Source: Sandaracinaceae bacterium
GTDB taxonomy: Bacteria; Myxococcota_A; Polyangia; Polyangiales; Sandaracinaceae
Reading direction: 5' to 3'
Assembly: GCA_020633195.1 (NCBI GenBank)
Contig: JACKEC010000033.1
Location: forward strand, 1-64,000
DNA length: 64,000 bases
Positions 57,367 to 64,000 of this stretch are shown here, in pieces; the first letter of the stretch is position 1; each line of letters starts with the position of its first letter. The translations under genes and the position numbers were made by a program. Under the pieces are notes generated by a model that worked only from the letters and a program-made list of their open reading frames with translations, was not told where the DNA came from and did not search any database.

Positions 57367-58203
57367 GTGACCCGCGTCCTCGTCACGACCCTGATCGCGC
57401 TCCTGATGACGGTCCTCTTCGTGGACTCGGCGGACGCGCAGCGTCGGAGCAGCCGCCGCCGGCGTCGCCGCCAGCCGCCCGCGGAGGAGCCGGCCACGCC
57501 GCCCGAGGCGCCCGCCGATCCGAACGCGCCGCCCGCGTCGCCGTTCGACGAGCCCGCGGCCGCCACGCCCGCGCGCCCCGCGCAGGCCGCCACGCCCGCG
57601 CCGGCGGGCCAGGCCGCCACGCCGCCCGCGCAAGCGATCCCGCCGGCCGCCGCGACGCCCGCCGAGGAGCCCTCCGAGCAGCCCACCGCGGAGTTCGACC
57701 CGGGCCCCGCGCCGCCCGACGTCAGCCCCATCCGGGACGACTACGTCGCGCTGATGGACGAGCTGGTGCAGGCGCGCATGCGCGTCGCCGCGCTCGGCTC
57801 GGAGCTGTTCCGCACGCGGATCACCGTGGACCTGCAGGACCGCACGGGCGACGACACGAACCTCGCGCGGCTCGTCGTGCACCTCGACGGCGCGCCGGTC
57901 TACCAGGTCGACGGCGGCGGCGACGGGCTCGACGACGGGCGCGAGATCTTCGCGGGGTCGCTCGCGCCCGGGCCTCACGTGCTGCGGATCGAGGTCGAGC
58001 AGCGCGCGCGGTCCGACGAGAGCTACCGCTACACCCTGCAACAGGACTTCCGCTTCCAGGTGGTCCGCGAGCGGCTGAGCGAGGTCACGCTCGTGCTCGA
58101 GGACGACTCGGACATCGCCTCGAGCTTCCCGTCCGGGGGCGAGGGGCGCTACGAGGTGCGGACCCGCATGCGAGTCGCGACGCGGGCGCTGCCCGATCGG
58201 TGA
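57367..58203 (+). CDS. Pro/Ala-rich periplasmic protein
   Basis: 278 residues, start GTG 57367 with GGAG upstream. Signal peptide (LIALLMTVLFVDSADAQ), an Arg-rich stretch (RRSSRRRRRRQ), a long Pro/Ala/Glu linker (about 35-125), then a small beta domain (LARLVVHLDGAPVYQVDGGG ... FAGSLAPGPHVLRIEVEQRA) resembling a carboxypeptidase-regulatory/PEGA-type module. The linker makes automated tools call it acyltransferase-like; no lipoyl domain is present. It lies between the barrel and the GltC-like gene, with a GTGA overlap to the latter, so it is part of the same machine. Confidence 0.75.
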   Translation: MTRVLVTTLIALLMTVLFVDSADAQRRSSRRRRRRQPPAEEPATPPEAPADPNAPPASPFDEPAAATPARPAQAATPAPAGQAATPPAQAIPPAAATPAEEPSEQPTAEFDPGPAPPDVSPIRDDYVALMDELVQARMRVAALGSELFRTRITVDLQDRTGDDTNLARLVVHLDGAPVYQVDGGGDGLDDGREIFAGSLAPGPHVLRIEVEQRARSDESYRYTLQQDFRFQVVRERLSEVTLVLEDDSDIASSFPSGGEGRYEVRTRMRVATRALPDR

Positions 58204-60326
58204 GGCGACGGTTGTCCAGCCCGACGCGAAAGCCGTGGACCGCAGCGCTGCTGGCGCTGGCGCTCGCCGGCGCCCCCGTCGCGGCGACCGCGCAGGAGGC
58301 CGCCCCGGCCGCGCCCGACGACGAGACCTCGCTCTCCGCTTACTACCAAGCGATGGCGGAGCGCCGCCTCATCGCGCCCGAGACGGGCACCGCGACGCAG
58401 CTCCGCGAGATGCTCCGCGTCGCCGAAGACCTCTACCTCGACGACCGCTTCGAGGAGGCCCAGCCGCTCCTCTACGAGCTCGTGGAGAGCCCCCGCTTCC
58501 GCGACTTCGACTCGCTCGACGAGTACCGCCAGGCCGAGTTCATGCTCGCCGGGGCGCTCCAGCACATGGGCGCGCTGCGCTCCGCGTGGCGCTACCTCGT
58601 GCGGATCCTCGAGCGCGGCGGCGACGACCCGTACTTCGGCCCCGCCTACCGGCGCGCGGTCGACGTGGCGCTCGAGGGCGCGAGCCTCGCCGCGTCGATC
58701 CAGTCGCTCCAGACCGTCGCGCCGCCGGACATGCTCTCGCCCGACGCGGCCAACGAGCTGCTCTACCTCCAGGGCCGCGAGCGCTACGACGCGCACGACT
58801 GGGAGGGCTCCGCGCGCTTCTTCGAGCAGGTCGGCCGGCGCAGCCGCTTCTACGCGAACGCGCGCTACCTGCAGGGCGTGATCGCGGCGCAGGCGGGCCG
58901 CCTCGAGGACGCCGAGGCGCAGTTCTGCTCGATCGCGAGCACCGCCGACAACGACCAGTACACGTTCTTCGTCGACCGACGGTACTTCGAGATCCGCGAC
59001 CTCACCTGGCTCGCGCTCGGCCGCGTCGCCCACGAGGGCCGCCGGCCCGAGGACGCCTTCTACTACTACTTCCAGGTCCCGCAGGACTCGGCGCGCGTCG
59101 CCGAGGCGCTCTTCGAAGCGGCCTGGTCGATGTACGAGGGCGACGACCACGACACCGCGATCGACCTCCTCGACCAGCTCGAGGCCCGCTTCCCCGACTC
59201 GCCCTACGTCCACGAGGCTTCCTTGCTGCGCGGGTACATCCACCTCGCGCGCTGCGACTTCGAGGACGCCGACACGCTCTTCCGCGCCTTCCAGACGCGC
59301 TTCACCCCGGTCGTCCACGAGATCGACCGCATCCTCGAGAGCCCGTCGCGGCAGGAGCGCCTGTTCGAGGAGCTGCTCTCGAGCGAGGCGCGCCCCGTCG
59401 AGCCGGCGGCCGAGGGCGAGGCGCCCGGCGAGGGCGCCGAGGCGCCGATCGACGTGCACGCCTTGTTGCTCTCGCTCCTCGAGGTCGACCCGAGCTTCTA
59501 CCGCCTCAACCGCGAGGTCCGCACCCTCGACGCCGAGGCGGCGCGCGCGGGGACCGTGTCGGAGCGGCTCGGCGCGGTGCTCGGTCGCCTCGCGGGCAGC
59601 GACGCGCCGCGGCCAGCCGACGCGGACGTCCCCGCGATCGACGAGGTGACGGCGCTCCGCCGCGACGTCGCCGGCGCGCGCGCCGTGCTGCGCGCGCTGA
59701 CCGAGCAGCTCGAGGCGATGCGCGCGGCGAACGCGAGCGCCGAGCAGCTCCAGCCCCTCGAGGCCGAGCTCGCCGGGTTCGGGCGTCGGCTCGTGGAGCT
59801 CGAGCACCGCATCGACCAGGTGCAGACCGAGCACCCCTCGGCGGACGCCGGCGCGGGGCCCGGTGGGATCGAGGGGATGCTCCGCCGCGACCGCGCCGCG
59901 GCCGCGCGCTTCCCCGCGCGGGTCGCCGACGTGCGCGCCCGGATGGTCGGCGCCGCCAACGACGCCGCCCTGCGCGCGCTGCGGGCGCTGCGCCTCAGCC
60001 TCGGCGGCTACCTGCGCCGCTCGCGCATCGGCCGCATCGACGCGGTGATGGGCAGCAAGCGCCGCATCGAGATCCAGATCCAGAGCCTCGCGGCGGGCCG
60101 CTTCCCGCCGGAGCTGCAGGACCCGCTCTCGATCCAGGGCCTCCTTCACGACGACGAGGAGTACTGGCCCTTCGAGGGTGAGTACTGGGCCGACGAGTTC
60201 GAGGAGGACGACGACCTCGGCGAAGAGGACGAGGACGACCTCGACGAGGAGGACGACCTCGACGCCGACGACGGCTCCGCGGACGCGACCTCCGAAGAGG
60301 ACGCAGAGGAGGGCGCCGAGCCGTGA
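58200..60326 (+). CDS. GltC/NfsC-like periplasmic TPR protein
   Basis: 708 residues, GTG start in a GTGA overlap. Signal peptide ending VAATAQEA; TPR-like helices through residues about 60-400 (EEAQPLLYELVES; FYANARYLQGVIAAQAGR; YVHEASLLRGYIHLARCDFE), coiled coil at about 470-560, then a conserved-looking C-terminal part (GRIDAVMGSKRRIEIQIQSL; DDEEYWPFEGEYWADEFE) and a very acidic tail. The size, C-terminal phrase and neighbours match GltC/NfsC of Myxococcus, a periplasmic part of gliding or spore-coat machinery. Assignment is by recall of family pattern and order, not by search. Confidence 0.72.
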   Translation: MRRRLSSPTRKPWTAALLALALAGAPVAATAQEAAPAAPDDETSLSAYYQAMAERRLIAPETGTATQLREMLRVAEDLYLDDRFEEAQPLLYELVESPRFRDFDSLDEYRQAEFMLAGALQHMGALRSAWRYLVRILERGGDDPYFGPAYRRAVDVALEGASLAASIQSLQTVAPPDMLSPDAANELLYLQGRERYDAHDWEGSARFFEQVGRRSRFYANARYLQGVIAAQAGRLEDAEAQFCSIASTADNDQYTFFVDRRYFEIRDLTWLALGRVAHEGRRPEDAFYYYFQVPQDSARVAEALFEAAWSMYEGDDHDTAIDLLDQLEARFPDSPYVHEASLLRGYIHLARCDFEDADTLFRAFQTRFTPVVHEIDRILESPSRQERLFEELLSSEARPVEPAAEGEAPGEGAEAPIDVHALLLSLLEVDPSFYRLNREVRTLDAEAARAGTVSERLGAVLGRLAGSDAPRPADADVPAIDEVTALRRDVAGARAVLRALTEQLEAMRAANASAEQLQPLEAELAGFGRRLVELEHRIDQVQTEHPSADAGAGPGGIEGMLRRDRAAAARFPARVADVRARMVGAANDAALRALRALRLSLGGYLRRSRIGRIDAVMGSKRRIEIQIQSLAAGRFPPELQDPLSIQGLLHDDEEYWPFEGEYWADEFEEDDDLGEEDEDDLDEEDDLDADDGSADATSEEDAEEGAEP

Positions 60327-63300
60327 AGCGCCTGCTCTCGGCGAGCCTCGTCCTCGCGCTGACCGGGACGGCCTCCGCGCAGGGCACCGGCGGCGCCGAC
60401 ATCTCCGGCCGCTTCCAGGACCCGGCCGAGGAGACGCGCGTCCAGCTCGACGAGGGCGACGCCCCCCGCCAGCGCGACGGCGAGAGCCTCGAGGATCGCC
60501 TCTACCTCCGCGAGCGCCCCGACGTCGTCGGCGACGCGGTCCGCGACTTCCAGAGCGAGCAGCTCGAGCGGCTCCTGCACGAGCGCGAGGCGCTCCTCGA
60601 GACGCGGCGGAACACCGCGATCGAGCTCCTCGAGCAGTTCATCCGCGAGGAGCCCGAGAGCGCGGCGGAGATGCCCGACGCGCTCCTGCGCCTCGCGGAG
60701 CTGCGCTGGGAGGAGGCGCGCGCCACCTACCTGCGCACCTACGCCGCCTATCAAGAGGTGCCGCCCGAGAACCGCAGCGCCGAGCCGCCCGGCCCCGACT
60801 ACTCGGCCTGCGTGACGCTCTACGACAGGATCCTCGAGCGGCACCGCAACTTCGATCGCTACGACCTCGTGCTCTACATGAAGGCGTTCGCGATGACGGA
60901 GGCGGGCCAGCCCGAGGCGGCCCTCGATCTTTACCGGCGGATCCTCGCCGAGTTCCCGCAGAGCCGCTTCATCCCCGACGCGCACATGGCGCTCGCCGAG
61001 GAGCGCTTCGCCCTCGCCGACTTCGCCGGCGCGCTCGAGCGCTACGAGCTCGTCCTCCCGTTCCGGGACAGCGACCTCTACGGCCTCGCGCTCTTCAAGA
61101 GCGCGTGGTGCCTCTGGCGCCTCACCCGCACCACCGAGGCCGCGACGCGGTTCCGGCAGGTGCTCGATCTAGGTCGCGGCACGGGCGGTCGGGTCAGCGC
61201 CGAGCAGCGCTCGCGCCTGCGCGAGCTCCAGAACGAGGCGCTCGAGTACCTCATCCAGGTCTTCACCGAGGACGAGACCAACACCGCGCAGGACCTCTTC
61301 ACGTTCCTCGAGGAGATCGGCGGCGAGCGGTACGCCGACCGCGTGCTCGTCCGCCTCGCGCAGCGCTTCTACGAGCAGGATCGCTGGGAGCACGGCATCG
61401 ACGCCTACCGCCTGGTCCTCGACCGGATGCCCGCCGACGAGCGGGCGCCGCAGTGGCAGCTCGCGATCGCGCGCGGCCGCGCCGCGCTCGGCGAGTCGGA
61501 CGCGGCGGTCGCGGCGCTCCAGGAGATGGCGCAGCTCTACACCGGGCAGAGCGACTGGGTCCGCCAGCAGAGCGACCCCGAGGTCGTCGCCGAGACCGAG
61601 GCCCTGATCGAGCGCGCGATCCGCGTGCGCGCGATGCGCTACCACGACCTCGCGCAGCGCGAGAACCGGCTGCCGCTGTTCGAGCGCGCGGCCGACCTCT
61701 ACGGCATCTACCTGACGCACTTCGGCGACTCGGAGCAGTCCTACGACCTGCGCTTCTACCGCGCCGAGATCCTCTTCCACCGCCTCGAGCGCTGGGACGA
61801 CGCGGGCCAGACCTACCTCGCCGCCGCGCAGCAGAACCCGGGCGGCGCGCACACCCGCGACGCGCTCTACAACGCGATCGGCGCGTTCGAGCGCGTCCGC
61901 GAGGCGCAGCTCGCGCGGTGCGCCAGCCAGGGCGGCGCGGCCGCGGCGACACCCGCGACGCCGCCGCCCGCGACCCCCGCGCCCGCCGCGGCCGCGACCG
62001 ACGACGCCGACGACGACGCAGACGCGGACGACGCCGAGCCCGAGGCGGCGCCCGACGATCCGTGCGGCGAGACCGACAACGACCGCCGCTTCGCGGCCGC
62101 CATCGAGCTCTACGTCGAGCTGTTCCCGGACGACCCGGACCTCCCCGAGATCCTCTTCCGCCAGGGCCGCCTCTACTACGACCGCGGGATCTACGACCCG
62201 GCCGTGCGCCTCTTCGGCCAGCTCCTCGAGCGGTTCCCGAACAGCCCCTACTCGGTCACCGCCGGCGAGCTCATCCTCGAGAGCTTCAACCGCGCGCGCG
62301 ACTACCAGAACATCGAGAGCTGGGCGCGCCGCCTCAAGGAGGCCCCCGCGTTCCAGACCGAGGAGTCGCAGCGGCGGCTCGACGCGCTGATCCTGCAAGC
62401 CGTCTTCGCCACCGGCGAGCAGCTCGCGCAGCGCGGCCAGCACGACGAGGCGGCGACCGCGTACCTGCGCGCCGCCCGCGAGTTCCCACGCGACGAGCGC
62501 GCGCCGCAGGCCTACTTCAACGCCGGCGTCGAGTACCAGGCGGACGGCAACGTCGCGGGCGCCGCGAGCGCGTACGACCAGCTCGTCGAGCACCACCCGA
62601 ACACGACCATCGGCGCGAGCGGCGCGTGGTCCGGCGCGACGATGTACGAGTCGATCGCCCAGTTCTCGGACGCGGCGCGCTTCTACGAGGCCTACGGCGA
62701 GCACTTCCCGCAGGGCGAGCAGGCCGCCGACGCGATGTACAACGCGACGCTGCTCCGCATGACCGCGGGCGACAACGACGCGGCGGTCCGCGACGGGCAG
62801 CGCTTCCTCGAGCGCTTCGGGAGCCACGAGTCGGCCGACGAGGTGACCTTCCTGATCGCGCGCGCGCACGCTCAGGCCGAGCACTGGGAGCAGGCCGCGG
62901 ACGTCTACAGGAACTTCATCCGGCGCACGCACAACGTCGCGCGTCAGGTCGAGGCGAACACCCGACTCGGCCAGGTGCTCATGTCCTCGGGCGATCCCGA
63001 GGCCGCGGACCGCGCGCTCGGCGCCGCGGTCCGGCTCGCGCGGCGCTCGCGCGCGCGCCTCGGCGACAGCGGGCTCTACTACGCCGCGCAGGCGCGCTAC
63101 CTCCAGGCCGAGCGGATCCTCGCCCAGTACGAGGAGATCCACATCGCCGGCCCGATGGCCGGGCTGCGCCAGCGCCTCGAGCGCAAGAGCGAGCTGCTGC
63201 GCCGCGCCGCCGAGGCGTTCGCCGAGGTCGTGCAGTTCAACGTCGCCGAGTGGGTCACCGCGTCGCTCTTCCAGATCGGCCGCAGCTACGAGCTCTACGC

Positions 63301-63724
63301 CGAGGGCCTCCGCAACGCGCCGACGCCCGAGGGCCTCACCGAGGAAGAGGAGCAGGCCTACTTCGATCAGCTCCAGGGCTTCGTGATCCCGATCGAGGAG
63401 CGCGCGCTCGAGGCCTACGAGGGCGGCTACGGCACCGCGATGCAGCTGCGCATCTTCAACTCGTGGACGGCCCGGCTCCGCGAGGGCCTCACCCGGCTCA
63501 ACGACGTGCAGTACCCGCCGCTCCGCGAGATGGGCGGCGAGCTCGCCGAGGGCGCCGCGATCCCCACGCCGGGCGCGCTCGACGGCCTGCGGCGCGGCGA
63601 GCCGGCGGCCGAATCGACGGAGACCCCCGCGACGCCCGCGACCGCGCCGAGCGCCGAGGCGGCCACGCCCGACGCGGCGGCGCCCGCGACCCCGAGCCGA
63701 CGTCGCCGGAGGCGCACGCGATGA
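60323..63724 (+). CDS. GltD/NfsD (AgmU)-like large TPR protein
   Basis: 1133 residues, GTG start in a GTGA overlap. Signal peptide ending ASAQG, then roughly fifteen TPR-like units over residues about 80-980 (AIELLEQFIREEPESAAEMP; YRRILAEFPQSRFIPDAHMAL; YVELFPDDPDLPEILFRQGR). There is an Ala/Pro/Asp-rich insert at about 540-585 and an Ala/Thr/Pro tail ending in Arg residues. Size and position between a GltC-like and a GltE-like gene fit GltD/AgmU/NfsD (about 1200 residues in Myxococcus), a periplasmic gliding/sporulation machine component. Periplasmic by signal peptide. Confidence 0.72.
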   Translation: MKRLLSASLVLALTGTASAQGTGGADISGRFQDPAEETRVQLDEGDAPRQRDGESLEDRLYLRERPDVVGDAVRDFQSEQLERLLHEREALLETRRNTAIELLEQFIREEPESAAEMPDALLRLAELRWEEARATYLRTYAAYQEVPPENRSAEPPGPDYSACVTLYDRILERHRNFDRYDLVLYMKAFAMTEAGQPEAALDLYRRILAEFPQSRFIPDAHMALAEERFALADFAGALERYELVLPFRDSDLYGLALFKSAWCLWRLTRTTEAATRFRQVLDLGRGTGGRVSAEQRSRLRELQNEALEYLIQVFTEDETNTAQDLFTFLEEIGGERYADRVLVRLAQRFYEQDRWEHGIDAYRLVLDRMPADERAPQWQLAIARGRAALGESDAAVAALQEMAQLYTGQSDWVRQQSDPEVVAETEALIERAIRVRAMRYHDLAQRENRLPLFERAADLYGIYLTHFGDSEQSYDLRFYRAEILFHRLERWDDAGQTYLAAAQQNPGGAHTRDALYNAIGAFERVREAQLARCASQGGAAAATPATPPPATPAPAAAATDDADDDADADDAEPEAAPDDPCGETDNDRRFAAAIELYVELFPDDPDLPEILFRQGRLYYDRGIYDPAVRLFGQLLERFPNSPYSVTAGELILESFNRARDYQNIESWARRLKEAPAFQTEESQRRLDALILQAVFATGEQLAQRGQHDEAATAYLRAAREFPRDERAPQAYFNAGVEYQADGNVAGAASAYDQLVEHHPNTTIGASGAWSGATMYESIAQFSDAARFYEAYGEHFPQGEQAADAMYNATLLRMTAGDNDAAVRDGQRFLERFGSHESADEVTFLIARAHAQAEHWEQAADVYRNFIRRTHNVARQVEANTRLGQVLMSSGDPEAADRALGAAVRLARRSRARLGDSGLYYAAQARYLQAERILAQYEEIHIAGPMAGLRQRLERKSELLRRAAEAFAEVVQFNVAEWVTASLFQIGRSYELYAEGLRNAPTPEGLTEEEEQAYFDQLQGFVIPIEERALEAYEGGYGTAMQLRIFNSWTARLREGLTRLNDVQYPPLREMGGELAEGAAIPTPGALDGLRRGEPAAESTETPATPATAPSAEAATPDAAAPATPSRRRRRRTR

Positions 63725-64000
63725 GCGCGCTCCGCCACGCGCTGCTCCTGCTCTGCCTCGCCGCCCTCGTCGGCTGCGGCGGCACCACCGACGGGCCGAC
63801 CACGCTCACCGAGCTGCCGCCCGTCGACCCGGCGGCCGCGCGCGAGTTCCAGGCGGGCGTCCGGCTGCTCGCCCGCGGCGGCCGCGCGCGCGAGGATCGC
63901 GCGGCCGAGCACTTCGAGGCGGCGCTCGCGATCGACGCCAACCTCTGGGAGGCGCACTACAACCTCGGCGTGATCGCGCGCGGGCGCGGGGAGCTGCGCC
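63721..64000 (+). CDS. GltE/NfsE-like TPR lipoprotein (5' part, cut by window end)
   Basis: The first 93 codons of a gene running off the window; ATG 63721 overlaps the previous stop (ATGA). The protein starts MSALRHALLLLCLAALVGCG, a clear lipoprotein signal with lipobox VGC. A TPR unit follows: REFQAGVRLLARGG ... AAEHFEAALAIDANLWEAHYN and LGVIARGRGEL. A TPR lipoprotein directly after a GltD-like gene is the arrangement of gltE (aglT)/nfsE. The rest of the gene is not visible. Confidence 0.75.
   Translation, partial: MSALRHALLLLCLAALVGCGGTTDGPTTLTELPPVDPAAAREFQAGVRLLARGGRAREDRAAEHFEAALAIDANLWEAHYNLGVIARGRGELR

Noticed and set aside
57367..58203. Dihydrolipoamide acetyltransferase
   Set aside because: The only resemblance is the Pro/Ala linker; there is no lipoyl Lys domain and no catalytic domain.

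Overview
The window is very GC-rich DNA, densely packed with genes on both strands. Almost all real frames show a strong G/C bias at the third codon position, so long shadow frames are everywhere. Its gene content points to a myxobacterium (Myxococcota), most likely of the Polyangia/Sandaracinaceae kind. The evidence is two proteins with MYXO-CTERM-like tails (Cys-Gly-Cys, hydrophobic helix, Arg cluster), a myxobacterial outer-membrane barrel, about fifteen lipoproteins with Asp/Ala-rich linkers after the lipobox, many TPR proteins, and a run of genes ordered like the Myxococcus nfs/glt envelope-machine operon. This placement rests on family recognition; no search was run.

Layout. 0-3 kb: a secreted TPR protein diverges from a BamD-like lipoprotein, which is followed by a second TPR protein. 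3-10 kb: secreted and lipoprotein genes on the minus strand (a glycoside-hydrolase-like lipoprotein, a zinc-ribbon protein with an Asp/Ala repeat tail, a FnIII protein) and a PLP decarboxylase. 10-21 kb: a VWA lipoprotein, a GNAT enzyme, and a divergent pair made of a DUF2330/AgmX-type/MYXO-CTERM protein and a PQQ-propeller/VIT/VWA fusion, then a cardiolipin synthase. 21-30 kb: a pectinacetylesterase-like lipoprotein, two YcxB-like membrane proteins, a WGR-DUF4132 protein, a compact VOC/ArsR/SRPBCC operon and a Cys-repeat lipoprotein. 29-37 kb (minus): a long co-directional run with a five-heme pair of cytochrome lipoproteins, MAPEG, a ThiS/MoaD-like protein, a BNR propeller and a Kelch lipoprotein, preceded by an FNR/CRP-like box.

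37-50 kb: a ferredoxin and a lipoprotein, then two convergent operons. The plus-strand operon encodes a FAD-less molybdenum hydroxylase, an SsnA-like aminohydrolase, an M20-type carbamoylase and a nitrilase-type amidase, with 4-bp stop/start overlaps at every junction. The minus-strand operon encodes a threonine-synthase-like PLP enzyme, a second PLP enzyme and a YgfK-like iron-sulfur protein lacking the flavin domain. Together they look like an N-heterocycle (purine/hydantoin-type) catabolic locus related to the enterobacterial xdhD-ssnA-ygfK genes.

50-56 kb: a Cys-rich MYXO-CTERM-like protein, a two-gene Septu-like ATPase/HNH defence cassette with less GC-extreme composition, and an odd pair made of a protein with fourteen Thr-Lys-Lys-Ala units and a xylose-isomerase-like TIM barrel. 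56-64 kb: a cytochrome P460-like lipoprotein, then a tightly coupled operon of outer-membrane barrel, Pro/Ala-rich periplasmic protein, GltC/NfsC-like TPR protein, GltD/NfsD-like TPR protein and a GltE/NfsE-like lipoprotein cut off by the window end.

Three convergent gene ends (3.0, 21.1 and 29.1 kb) carry the same composite element: a hairpin containing or touching the stop codon, followed by a CCCGTG hexamer tract. No rRNA, recognisable tRNA, CRISPR array, insertion sequence or integrase was seen, and no gene-free stretch exceeds about 215 bases.
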